From CAWCKS01 sp963796195 (lineage in GTDB: Bacteria; Pseudomonadota; Alphaproteobacteria; Rhizobiales; Xanthobacteraceae): a stretch of DNA of 64,000 bases. The DNA is taken from positions 496,001-560,000 of the forward strand of contig CAWCKS010000014.1 of assembly GCA_963796195.1 (NCBI GenBank), in the 5' to 3' direction. Below the pieces are notes generated by a model, which ran no database searches, had not been told where the DNA came from, and saw only the letters and a list, made by a program, of their open reading frames with translations. Shown here piece after piece: positions 46,501 through 55,753 of this stretch. Position 1 is the stretch's first letter. Each line of letters opens with the position of its first letter. Made by a program: the position numbers and the translations under genes.

Positions 46501-46817
46501 CTGCTGACCGCGTCGATACGGCGAATTCATAAATCTTCCTGATGAAGATATCACAAGCCAACAGATAAACTTGATGCAAGGATTTGCCGGCTGAAACGGA
46601 GCAGCGCGGCAAAAGCCCGGACACCGGGAGCGCCGGGCTGCCGCCGACCGCCGCACCGAACGAGGCTGCGACGCCGCGATAGCGACCCTTGCCGCGGCAC
46701 CGCAGCAAAACTGTTTGCACTGTTTTATGAAATTTATTACCGTTTCAGGATGACGGTTGGCCCGCGTGGCCCGCCCAACTCAAACACTTACAACGATAAA
46801 ACCAGGGGGACGAAACG
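46501..46817. other. intergenic region, promoter of the second ABC importer
   Basis: These 317 bases hold no gene that I can support. An AT-rich stretch near 46705-46745 (ACTGTTTTATGAAATTTATTACC) is broken here as ACTGTTTTATG and AAATTTATTACC; it is the likely promoter area. A GGGGGACGAAACG ribosome-binding site stands before 46818. Confidence 0.4.
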
Positions 46818-48348
46818 ATGGCCATTGGATTTGGCGAACGCTATCGCAGCCTCATCGTGGCCGCAGGAGTCATGGCGGTGGCAGCATTTGCGATGTCGGC
46901 CCATGCCCAACAGCCGCGCAGCGGCGGCTCGCTCTCGATCTCGATCGAATCCGACCTGCCGACGCTGGACCCGACCGGCTTTGCCTCGTTCAACGATCGC
47001 GAAGCCGGCATCATCCTCTACGACACCCTGCTCGACATCGACCCGAAGGGGAAGATCGTCCCGCATCTCGCCGAGAAGCTGGACGCGGCACCCGACGCGA
47101 CCTGGTTCAAGGTGAAGCTGCGCAGCGGCGTGAAATTCCATGACGGTACCCCGCTCGATGCGGCCGCCGTGGTCGCGCACTTCAAGCGCATGATGGATCC
47201 GAAGAACCGCTGCCGCTGCATCAGCGATCTCGCACCGGTCGACACCGTGGAGGCCACCGGGCCTCTGGAAGTCACGTTCAAGATGAAGACACCATCGGCG
47301 CCCTTCCCTGCCGTGCTCGCCGATGTCGCCGGCATGATCGTGTCGCCGACCGCGGTCGAGAAGTACAACAACGACCTGTCCACCCATCCGGTCGGCACCG
47401 GCCCGTTCATTTTCAAGGAATGGCAGCGCGGCGCCCAGATCGTATTCCAGCGCAATCCGAACTATTGGGGCAAGGTGCCCTATCTCGACGAGGTCGTGCT
47501 GCGGCCGATGCCGGACGAGCAGGCGCGCTACGCCAGCCTGCAGGCCGGCAACCTCGACGTCATCATGAATGCCGGAGCGCGCGACGTCATCGACGCGCAG
47601 CAAAACAAGAAGTTCACCGTGATCGATCCGGGCAGCCTCGCAACCGTATTCGTCATGATCAACACCGGCGCTGCCGACGTGTCCGACGTTCGCGTCCGCC
47701 AGGCCATGGCTTATGCACTCGATCGTGTTGACGCTCAACAAGGTGATCAACAAGGGCCTCTACAAGATCGCCAACACCGTGTTCGGCACGGGCTTGGCCC
47801 CGCACGAACTGGTCGACGGCTATCCGAACTACGATCCGGCCAAGGCCAAGCAGCTGCTGGCCGACTACGGCAAGCCGGTGAAGATCAAGCTCGCGGTCAA
47901 CGCCTCGCCGATTGCCGTGCTGAGCGGCCAGGCGCTGCAGCAGATGTGGAAGAAGGTCGGCATCGAAACCGAGATCGACCAGTTTGAACAGGTGCAGCTG
48001 ATCCGTGCCGCCGGCACGAAGGATTATCAGGTCATGCTGTACCGCTGGGCCGGCGGCGCCGATCCTGACAGGAATGTCTACCAGTTCTTCCATTCGAAGG
48101 GCGTAGTCAACCGCACCGCCTACAACAATCCCGAGATGGACAAGCTGCTGGACGAGGCGCGCAGCACGACCGACACCGAAGCGCGCCTTGCGCTCTACCA
48201 CAAGGTCAACAACATTCTGGCGCGCGACCTGCCCTACATCCTGCTCAACTATTTCACCAACTATGCACTGGCTGCGCCGTCGGTGCACGGCATCGTCGGC
48301 GTTCCCGACGGGCTGATCCGCCTGCCGTCGGTCTGGAAGGACAAATGA
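46818..48348 (+). CDS. extracellular solute-binding protein, family 5 (frameshifted)
   Basis: From ATG 46818, residues 1-32 are a signal peptide (LIVAAGVMAVAAFAMSAHA). The mature SBP_bac_5 domain includes SIESDLPTLDPTGFASFNDR, LRSGVKFHDGTPLDAAAV and GTGPFIFKEWQRGAQI. An extra T at about 47728 shifts the frame; without it MAYALDRVTLNKVINKGLY continues to 48348, about 509 residues. It delivers ligand to the importer encoded downstream. The two permeases and two ATPases overlap it in turn, and amide-cleaving enzymes follow, so peptides or amides are likely ligands. Confidence 0.87.
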
Positions 48349-49313
48349 TCGGATCGCAGGCGCTGCGCCGCCTTGCCAATCAGGTCGTCCTGCTTGTCGC
48401 GGTCGTGCTCGCGGCCACCGCGCTGACCTTCGTGGTCACCGAGGTGCTGCCGGGCGATGCGGCGATCGCGATCCTTGGCGATACCGCAACGCCGGACCAG
48501 ATCGCCTCGCTGCGCCAGGAGCTCGGCCTCGAACGCCCGCTGGTCGTACGTTACGCCGACTGGCTGGCACACGCAGCGCAGGGTGACCTCGGCCGCTCCT
48601 ATCGCACCCGCGAAAGCATCGGCGTGATGATCGGGCAGCGGCTGCCGGTCACCGCCGAGTTGATCCTGATCACGCAGTTGATGGCGCTCCTGATGGCGAT
48701 GCCGGCCGGAATCCTTGCCGCGTACCGCGCCCGCTCCGGCGTCGATCATGCGCTGGGCGCGCTGTCGATTGCGCTATTGTCGACGCCCGGGTTCGTTATC
48801 GGCATCGGCCTCATTTACTGGCTCTCGGTGTCGGCCGGCCTGTTTCCGGCGTCCGGCTACAACCGCCTGAGCGAGGGTCTCGGCGCTAATTTGCGCAGCA
48901 TGTTCCTGCCCGCGCTGACCCTCGCGCTCGCCGAATTCCCGGTCTACATGCGCATCCTGCGCGCCGACATGATCGCGACGCTGCAGCAGGATTTCATCCT
49001 GGTGGCTCGCGCGAAAGGGCTTGCGGTGCGCGACATCCTGCTTCGCCACGCGCTGCGGCCGTCCTCGCTGTCGCTTGCAACGGTGGTCGGCATCAATCTC
49101 GGCCGGCTGGTCGGCGGCGCCGTGATCGTCGAGAGCCTGTTTGCGCTGCCCGGCATCGGGCAGATGATGGTCAATGCCGTCTACCAGCGCGATAATTTCG
49201 TGATTCAGGGCGTGGTTCTTGTTGTCGCGGTCGGCTTTGTCGTCATCAATCTCGCCGTCGACATGATGTATGCGGTGCTCGACCCAAGGGTGCGTCATGG
49301 CCTCCGTCGCTGA
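48345..49313 (+). CDS. peptide-type ABC transporter permease (DppB-like)
   Basis: This 322-residue permease overlaps the binding-protein stop by four bases (ATGA). It has the N-terminal helix (VVLLVAVVLAATALTFVVTE-type), LRQELGLERPLVVRYADWL, GDLGRSYRTRESI and the EAA loop VARAKGLAVRDILLRHALRP. It ends VLDPRVRHG, the family C-terminus. Six membrane helices are expected. The following permease overlaps it by 17 bases. Confidence 0.93.
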   Translation: MIGSQALRRLANQVVLLVAVVLAATALTFVVTEVLPGDAAIAILGDTATPDQIASLRQELGLERPLVVRYADWLAHAAQGDLGRSYRTRESIGVMIGQRLPVTAELILITQLMALLMAMPAGILAAYRARSGVDHALGALSIALLSTPGFVIGIGLIYWLSVSAGLFPASGYNRLSEGLGANLRSMFLPALTLALAEFPVYMRILRADMIATLQQDFILVARAKGLAVRDILLRHALRPSSLSLATVVGINLGRLVGGAVIVESLFALPGIGQMMVNAVYQRDNFVIQGVVLVVAVGFVVINLAVDMMYAVLDPRVRHGLRR

Positions 49314-50172
49314 ACCAGCGGTGCCCGCGCCGCCACAGCCGGCGCGCCCGCGCAAGCCGCGGCGGATCGGCGTCAGCGTGATCATCGCCGCGGTCTGGCT
49401 TGTCGCCCTTGCGATCGCCGCCGTGCTTGCGCCGCATCTCGGACTGCAGAGCCCGTTCGACGGCGACCTGCTCGAAACGCTCGCGATGCCGTCGGCCGAT
49501 CACTGGCTTGGCACCGATAGCCTCGGTCGCGACACCTTTGCCCGTCTGCTCTATGGCGGCCAGGTCTCGCTGACCGTTGCGCTTGGCAGCGTCGGCTTCG
49601 GCTTCACGGTCGGTGGCGGGCTCGGCTTGATTGCCGGCTATTTCGGTGCGCTCGCCGACCGCGTGATCATGGGCGTGATGACGGTGCTGCTGTGCTTCCC
49701 GGCACTGATCCTCGCGATCGCGTTGATCGCAAGCTTGGGACCGAACATCGCCAATGTCACGCTTGCGATCGGCATCATCTTCGTTCCGGCATTCGCGCGC
49801 ATCACCCGTGCCAACACGTTGAGCCTGCGCAGCCGCGAGTTCGTGCTGGCCGCCGAAGCGCTCGGCGCGCGACTTCCACGGATTCTGCTGCAGGAGATCC
49901 TGCCGAACCTGATGCCGGCACTGGTGTCCTATGCCGTGGTGATGCTGGGGGTCGCGATCCTTGCTGAAGCAGCGCTCGGCTTCCTCGGGTTGTCGGTGCG
50001 GCCACCCCAGCCGAGCTGGGGGGGCATGATCGCCTCGGAACGCGCCAATCTCGCCGACGCACCGCAGGCCGTGTTCGTCCCGGCGGCGTTCCTGTTCCTG
50101 ACGGTGCTCGCCATCAACCTGCTCGGCGAAGCGCTGCGGCGCATCTTCGACATCAGGGCGCAAACGCTATGA
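49297..50172 (+). CDS. peptide-type ABC transporter permease (DppC-like)
   Basis: The start at ATG 49297 overlaps the DppB-like gene by 17 bases and gives 291 residues; an upstream start at 49270 is less likely. It has a proline-rich cytoplasmic N-terminus (PAVPAPPQPARPRKPRR), a first membrane helix (VSVIIAAVWLVALAIAAVLA), HWLGTDSLGRDTFARLLYG, and the EAA loop AAEALGARLPRILLQEILPN. The C-terminus LLGEALRRIFDIRAQTL is normal. The next gene overlaps by four bases. Confidence 0.92.
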   Translation: MASVAEPAVPAPPQPARPRKPRRIGVSVIIAAVWLVALAIAAVLAPHLGLQSPFDGDLLETLAMPSADHWLGTDSLGRDTFARLLYGGQVSLTVALGSVGFGFTVGGGLGLIAGYFGALADRVIMGVMTVLLCFPALILAIALIASLGPNIANVTLAIGIIFVPAFARITRANTLSLRSREFVLAAEALGARLPRILLQEILPNLMPALVSYAVVMLGVAILAEAALGFLGLSVRPPQPSWGGMIASERANLADAPQAVFVPAAFLFLTVLAINLLGEALRRIFDIRAQTL

Positions 50173-51281
50173 CCGCGCCGCTCCTGCAGGTCAGCGATCT
50201 CGCGATCCGGTTCCAGTCGCCGCGCGGGCTGGTTCATGCCGTCAACGGCGTCAGCTTCGATCTCATGCCCGGCAGGACGCTGGCGATCGTTGGCGAGTCA
50301 GGCTCCGGCAAGACCGTGCTGTCGCGCGCGATCCTGCGCCTGTTGCCGGAGAAGACCACACAGCGCGCGGGCTCAGTGCTGTTCGAGGGTACCGATCTCG
50401 CCACGCTCGATGAGGCGGGCTTGCGCTGTTATCGCGGGCGCGACATCGCGATGATCTTTCAGGACCCGATGTCGTCGCTCAACCCTGTGCTGACGATCGG
50501 ACGACAGATCGGGGAAGTACTGGAGCTGCATCTCGGCCTCAGCCCGAACGAGCAACGGACCCGGACCATCGAGCTGTTGCGCTCGGTCGGCATCGCTGCC
50601 GCCGAACAGCGGCTGAAGGAATATCCGCATCAGCTTTCGGGTGGGATGCGCCAGCGCGTCATGATCGCGATGGCGCTGGCGTGCCGGCCAAAAATCCTGA
50701 TCGCCGACGAGCCGACCACCGCCCTCGACGTCACCATCCAGATGCAGATTCTGGTGTTGCTGAAGCGCCAGCAGCGCGAGACCGGGATGGCAATGATCTT
50801 CATCAGCCATGACCTCGCCGCGGTCGGCGGCATCGCTGACGAGGTGGCCGTGATGTACGGCGGTCGATTCGTCGAACAGGCGCCGACCGACGCATTCTTC
50901 GCGTCACGCCGCATGCCTTATAGCGACGCGCTGTTGCGCGCGCGCCCCAATCCCTTTGCCGCGCGCGGCGCGCGGCTCGAAGCGATCCCCGGGCGCCCGC
51001 CCGATCTAACAGCGCTCCCCGCCGGCTGTTCATTCGCGCCGCGCTGCACACGCTCGATCGAGACTTGCCGGGTGCAGCAGCCGCCTCTCAACAGCGAAGG
51101 CGAGCGGCGCTATGCGTGCTGGCACCCATACCGGGGGCCGCATGACGAATTCGCAAGCGCCTGCGCTGGAAGTGACCAGTCTGGTCCGCAGCTTTCACCG
51201 GCCCGACGGCCGCGTCGTGCGCGCGGTGGACGAGGTCTCTTTCGATCTTCGGCACGGCGAGACGCTGGGCCTCGTCGGTGA
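50169..51281 (+). CDS. peptide-type ABC transporter ATP-binding protein (DppD-like)
   Basis: This ATPase has Walker A GESGSGKT, signature LSGGMRQRVM, Walker B ILIADEPTTALD and the cysteine-rich C-terminal extension (GCSFAPRCTRSIETC). The family normally ends close after CWHPYR. Here the reading continues about 45 residues of arginine- and serine-rich text over the start of the next gene. Adding one G to the run at 51132-51136 would give an end at the ATGA of the next start (51142). So the true end is probably near 51145 and the extra tail an artefact. Confidence 0.85.
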   Translation: MTAPLLQVSDLAIRFQSPRGLVHAVNGVSFDLMPGRTLAIVGESGSGKTVLSRAILRLLPEKTTQRAGSVLFEGTDLATLDEAGLRCYRGRDIAMIFQDPMSSLNPVLTIGRQIGEVLELHLGLSPNEQRTRTIELLRSVGIAAAEQRLKEYPHQLSGGMRQRVMIAMALACRPKILIADEPTTALDVTIQMQILVLLKRQQRETGMAMIFISHDLAAVGGIADEVAVMYGGRFVEQAPTDAFFASRRMPYSDALLRARPNPFAARGARLEAIPGRPPDLTALPAGCSFAPRCTRSIETCRVQQPPLNSEGERRYACWHPYRGPHDEFASACAGSDQSGPQLSPARRPRRARGGRGLFRSSARRDAGPRR

Positions 51282-52113
51282 ATCCGGTTGTGGCAAATCC
51301 TCGCTCGCCCGCGCACTGATGCAGTTGCCGCCGCCGGAGTCCGGCAGCGTCAAGATCTCAGGTAAAGAGATTACCGGCTTGTCGCTCGCCGAGCGGCGCA
51401 ACCTGCGCCGCCGGCTGCAAATGGTGTTTCAGGATCCGATCTCCTCACTCAACCCGCGCCGCCGCATCGGCGAGATCGTCGCCGAGCCGCTGACGATCTG
51501 GAACGAAGGCGACACGAAGAGCCGCGAGGCCAGCGTCGCTGCCGCTCTGAACGAAGTCGGTTTCGAGCCCGGCACCGTGCTGGCGCGCCGGCCCCACGAG
51601 ATGTCGGGCGGACAATGCCAGCGCATCGCGATTGCGCGCGCGCTGATCCTCGAACCGACCGTGCTCGTGCTCGACGAACCGGTGTCGGCGCTCGACGTCT
51701 CGGTGCAGGCGCAGATCTTGAACCTGCTGATCGACGTGCAAGCAAAACGCTCGTTCAGCATGATCTTCATCAGCCACGATCTCGCGGTGATCCGCAACAT
51801 CTGCGACCGCGTCGCCGTGATGTATCTCGGCAAGATCGTCGAGATCGGCAACACCGAGGACGTCTACCGCAATCCCCGGCATCCGTACACGCGCGCCCTG
51901 CTTGGCTCGGTGCTGGCACCGGGACAAAAGCTGCCGGAGCAGGAAGTTTTGAGCGGCGATTTGCCGTCGCTGCTCAATCCGCCGAGCGGCTGCCGCTTCC
52001 GCACCCGCTGCAATCGCGCCAGCGAAGTGTGCGCGACCACGCCGCCGGCGTTGTCGGCGTCGAGCGCAACGCATCTCTCCGCCTGTCATCACCCGTACGA
52101 GCCGGCGCAATAG
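51142..52113 (+). CDS. peptide-type ABC transporter ATP-binding protein (DppF-like)
   Basis: The start at ATG 51142 gives 323 residues. It has Walker A GESGCGKSS, signature MSGGQCQRIA, Walker B VLVLDEPVSALD and the C-terminal oligopeptide extension (GCRFRTRCNRASEVC). It partners the DppD-like ATPase on the cytoplasmic side. It closes the second importer operon. The hypothetical gene at 52154 follows after 40 bases, and the amide-processing genes continue in the same direction. Confidence 0.92.
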   Translation: MTNSQAPALEVTSLVRSFHRPDGRVVRAVDEVSFDLRHGETLGLVGESGCGKSSLARALMQLPPPESGSVKISGKEITGLSLAERRNLRRRLQMVFQDPISSLNPRRRIGEIVAEPLTIWNEGDTKSREASVAAALNEVGFEPGTVLARRPHEMSGGQCQRIAIARALILEPTVLVLDEPVSALDVSVQAQILNLLIDVQAKRSFSMIFISHDLAVIRNICDRVAVMYLGKIVEIGNTEDVYRNPRHPYTRALLGSVLAPGQKLPEQEVLSGDLPSLLNPPSGCRFRTRCNRASEVCATTPPALSASSATHLSACHHPYEPAQ

Positions 52114-52153
52114 CCGACGACGGCCGGCAAGACCAAAAAGGAATCCTTTGCAA

Positions 52154-52783
52154 ATGTCTGCACCCGCCACCTATCGCGTCCTGCGCTTCGACGAGCTCAG
52201 CGTTAAGCCCAATCGCGCCGAGGAAGTTGCGTCGGCTGTCCGCGCCAACGGCGTGCAGGGTTGCCAGCTGACCGGCATCTGGCTGCCGCTGATCGGCGTC
52301 AGCATCAACACGGTCACGATCGCGACGAACTGGATGCAGGACCCACCGCTATCGACGAAAGTGGCGCCGACGACGGATGCGATTGTCGGCACACGAACGC
52401 GCCTGTTCGACGTGCTGGCGCGCGGCCAGAATGCGTGCGATCCGGCCAAGGGCGGCATCTACACCCACCGCTGGTTCGTGGTTAAGACCGGCGACGTCGA
52501 TCACCTCACGCAATCGAGCGTCGACGCCTGGACATATTCGGAAGCCGACACCGATATGCGCATCGCAGGCTTCTGGCGATTGCGTGAGCCGAGCAATGAC
52601 GATACCGCGACGATCCTGATGATCGTCTACTACCCCGACCTCACGGCGTGGGAGGCAAGCCGATTCTGGAAGCCGAAGCCGGCGGGCGTCGCGCAGCCGA
52701 ACCGTGACGTCTGGGGCGGGATGTTCCGCAAGCGGCGCGACATTACGCTGAATTCGTGGGTCACGGTGCACCGGCCGGTGTAA
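52154..52783 (+). CDS. hypothetical protein, possible dimeric alpha-beta barrel
   Basis: The protein has 209 residues from ATG 52154; a TTG at 52148 lies at better distance from AAGGAATCC and would add two. No known family is recognised with certainty. The text YRVLRFDELSVKPNRAEEVA and FWRLREPSNDDTATILMIVYY suggests beta strands and helices like those of dimeric alpha-beta barrel proteins, and FWKPKPAGVAQPNRDVW and RDITLNSWVTVHRP are likely strand edges. There is no signal peptide. It is the first gene after the importer and precedes the MBL-fold hydrolase by 31 bases, so it should belong to the same pathway. Confidence 0.65.
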   Translation: MSAPATYRVLRFDELSVKPNRAEEVASAVRANGVQGCQLTGIWLPLIGVSINTVTIATNWMQDPPLSTKVAPTTDAIVGTRTRLFDVLARGQNACDPAKGGIYTHRWFVVKTGDVDHLTQSSVDAWTYSEADTDMRIAGFWRLREPSNDDTATILMIVYYPDLTAWEASRFWKPKPAGVAQPNRDVWGGMFRKRRDITLNSWVTVHRPV

Positions 52784-52814
52784 GCGACCCAATCGCAAAG
52801 AGGAGACTGCAACC

Positions 52815-54126
52815 ATGGCTCATAATCTGCGCGAGATCGGCGACGCGTGCTGGTGCTCGTTCAAGTTTCCGGAATGGCAGCGGGCGATCGGAGACAGCCA
52901 GTCGGTCGAGGTCGCCAGGGACATCGTCTACATCGCAACGCGCGGCGTGGTCGGCAACGTGACCGTGGTGCGCACCAGCGAAGGTCTTGTCGTGTTCGAC
53001 ACCGGCAGCGGCACAACGGCACGGAAAGTCTACGACACGCTGCGCGCCTGGGATCCCTCGCCGGTCCACACCATCATCCTGACCCACGGCCACGTCGATC
53101 ACGTCGGCGGCGTCGCCCTGTTCGACCAGGAGGCGAAGGCCCGCAACGAGCCGCCGATCCGCGTCATCGCGCAGCGCAACATGCCCTTGCGGTTTGCGCG
53201 CTACATCGCGACCGCCGGCTTCAACACCAACATCAACGGCCGCCAGTTCGGCGTGCCGGACTTCAAGTGGCCGACCGCGTTCCGCCAGCCCGACCTGACC
53301 TATGACGAACAGCTTAATCTCACGATCGGCGGTGTTGCGTTCGAGCTGCACCACGGCATGGGCGAGACCGACGATCACACCTGGACCTGGATTGCCGATC
53401 GCAAGGTGATCGTCTCCGGCGACTTCGTGATCTGGGCTGCGCCGAACTGCGGCAATCCGCAGAAGGTGCAGCGTTACTGCAAGCCATGGGCCGATGCGCT
53501 TCCGTGCGATGGCCGCGAAGGGCGCGACCGCGCTGATCCCCGGCCACGGACCGGCGGTGTTCGGTGCCGACCGCGTGACAACGCTGCTCGGCGACGCAGC
53601 AAAGCTGCTCGACACCATCCATGACCAGACGCTCGCCCTGATGAACGAGGGCAAGACGCTCGACCAGGTGGTCGCCGGCGTGAAGATGCCGCTCGATCTG
53701 TTGTCAAAGCCGTACCTGCAGCCAACCTACGACGATCCCGAGTTCCTGGTGCGCAACATCTGGCGGCTGTACGGCGGCTGGTGGGACGGCGATCCCGCGC
53801 ATTTGAAGCCGGCGCTGGCATCGTCGCTCGCCGCCGAGCTGGCGTCACTGGCAGGCGGCGCCGAAAAGCTCGCCCAGCGCGCGCACGAGCTCGCCGAGCG
53901 CGGCGAACTGCGCGTGGCCGGTCACCTCGCCGAGTTCGCGGCAAGAGCGGAACCAGCCAACGTCAACGTCCACAAAACTCGCATCGCGGTCAATCAAAAG
54001 CGCGCCGCGGCCGAATCCACACTGATGGCCAGGGGCGTCTTCAACGCCGCGGTCCGTGAATCGCAAGCAGTCGCCGATCCAGATGCGCTCAACGCCGCGC
54101 CCCGGCGCAACGTCGGCATCGGATAA
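52815..54126 (+). CDS. MBL-fold hydrolase with alkylsulfatase-like dimerisation region (frameshifted)
   Basis: From ATG 52815 the N-half has the metallo-beta-lactamase site LTHGHVDHVGG, HHGMGETDDHTW and SGDFVIWAAP. An extra T at about 53500 shifts the frame; without it ADALRAMAAKGATALIPGHG continues to 54126. The total of about 436 residues has a C-terminal helical part (NIWRLYGGWWDGDPAHLKPA) that resembles the dimerisation domain of secondary/linear alkyl sulfatases. No signal peptide. The enzyme should be a two-metal hydrolase of a sulfate ester, lactone or amide. It sits between the importer and the amidase. Confidence 0.85.
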
Positions 54127-54256
54127 GCGGCAAAAAATCTCAATTTTGTTACGCGCTTGGCTCTTGTCCGATTGCGTAACGACGCGCATTCGTCTTGCAA
54201 CTCGCCGCTGGGCCACGCATCATCGGCGGCGACGACTGCAACGACGGAGGTTCGTC

Positions 54257-55726
54257 TTGGCCGGCTCGGAATGGACATTCAAGACCGCGCGCGAGCTGTC
54301 GAAAGCGCTGCTCGCCAAGAAAGTCTCCTCGGTCGAACTGACACAAGCTGCGATCGACCAGATCGAGAAGCATGACGGCAAGATCAACGCGATGTGCGTG
54401 CGCGATTTCTCGCGAGCGCTGGAAGCGGCACGCGCGGCCGATGACGCCATTGCCAAACGCGCGCTCCGGCCGCTGATCGGCCTCCCGATCACGATCAAGG
54501 AGTCCTACAACATCGCCGGCCTGCCAACGACCTGGGGTTTTGTGCCGCAAAAGAATTTCACGCCGGGCGAAGACGCCCTCATCGTCACGCGGCTGAAGAC
54601 CGCCGGTGCGGTCGTTCTCGGCAAGACCAATGTGCCCGTCAGCCTCGCCGACTGGCAGAGCTACAACGAGATCTATGGCACGACCAACAATCCATTCGAC
54701 GTCGGCCGCACGCCCGGCGGATCGTCGGGCGGCTCGTCGGCGGCCCTTGCGGCAGGCTACGGGCCGCTGTCGATCGGCTCCGACATCGGCGGCTCGTTGC
54801 GAGTCCCCGCGCACTATTGCGGTATCTACGCCCATAAGCCGACGTGGGCGCTGGTCCCGTCGCGCGGCCAGACGGCGCCACCATTTCCGCCGCTGCCGGT
54901 CGAGCCCGAGCTTGCGGTCACCGGCCCGATGGCCCGCTCTGCCTTCGACCTCTCCGACATGCTCGACGTCATCGCCGGCCCGGACGAACTCGAACCGGGC
55001 CACGGCTATCGGCTGTCGCTGCCGGCCTCGCGCCACACTGAGCTTAAGGATTTCCGCATCCTTGTCATCGACAGTCATCCGCTGATGCCGACGGCATCCA
55101 GCGTGCGCGCGACGATCGACAAGCTCGCCGGTCAGTTCGGCAAGGCCGGCGCCAAGGTCAGCCGCGAGAGCACGTTGATGCCTGATATCGGCAACTCGTC
55201 GCGGCTCTACATGCGGCTGTTGCTGTCATTCCTGGCCGCCAACTTCCCGCCCGAGATCTATGAGAATATCAAGCAGGGCGCGGCTGCGCTAAAGCCGGAC
55301 GACACGAGCCTGCGCGCCGAGCGGGTGCGCGGCGCGGTGATGAATCACCGCGACTGGGTCTTGAGCGACCGGATGCGCTATGGCTTGCGTGCACAATGGC
55401 GGGCGTTGTTCCGCGAATTCGATGTCGTCATCTGTCCGACGATGCCGACGCCGGCCTATCCGCACGATCACTCGGAGCCTCAGGAAGCACGCAACATCAT
55501 CGTCGACGGCAAGCCTTACCCCTACGTCGACCAGCTGCTGTGGCCCGGCATCGCTACCTGCCCGGGACTGCCCGCGACCGCGATTCCGGTCGGCCTGTCA
55601 TCCGAAGGATTGCCGATCGGCGTGCAGCTGATCGGAGGCTGGCTCGAAGACCGCACCCCGCTCAAGCTCGCCGAACTGATCGAGCAAAACTTCGGTGGCT
55701 TTGTACCGCCGCCCGGTTTCGCCTGA
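54257..55726 (+). CDS. amidase (amidase signature family)
   Basis: The start is TTG 54257, six bases after ACGGAGG, giving 489 residues; no ATG fits, and a reading from 54056 includes an improbable arginine-rich head. The Ser-cisSer-Lys triad is visible: Lys81 in PITIKESYN, Ser156 in GGSSGGSS and Ser180 in GSDIGGSLRVP. The enzyme hydrolyses amides to acid and ammonia or amine in the cytoplasm. It follows the MBL-fold hydrolase and precedes an M20 peptidase by 27 bases, which suggests stepwise cleavage of an imported amide-containing compound. Confidence 0.9.
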   Translation: MAGSEWTFKTARELSKALLAKKVSSVELTQAAIDQIEKHDGKINAMCVRDFSRALEAARAADDAIAKRALRPLIGLPITIKESYNIAGLPTTWGFVPQKNFTPGEDALIVTRLKTAGAVVLGKTNVPVSLADWQSYNEIYGTTNNPFDVGRTPGGSSGGSSAALAAGYGPLSIGSDIGGSLRVPAHYCGIYAHKPTWALVPSRGQTAPPFPPLPVEPELAVTGPMARSAFDLSDMLDVIAGPDELEPGHGYRLSLPASRHTELKDFRILVIDSHPLMPTASSVRATIDKLAGQFGKAGAKVSRESTLMPDIGNSSRLYMRLLLSFLAANFPPEIYENIKQGAAALKPDDTSLRAERVRGAVMNHRDWVLSDRMRYGLRAQWRALFREFDVVICPTMPTPAYPHDHSEPQEARNIIVDGKPYPYVDQLLWPGIATCPGLPATAIPVGLSSEGLPIGVQLIGGWLEDRTPLKLAELIEQNFGGFVPPPGFA

Positions 55727-55753
55727 GAACTCGCCAACGATAAGGACTTGATG

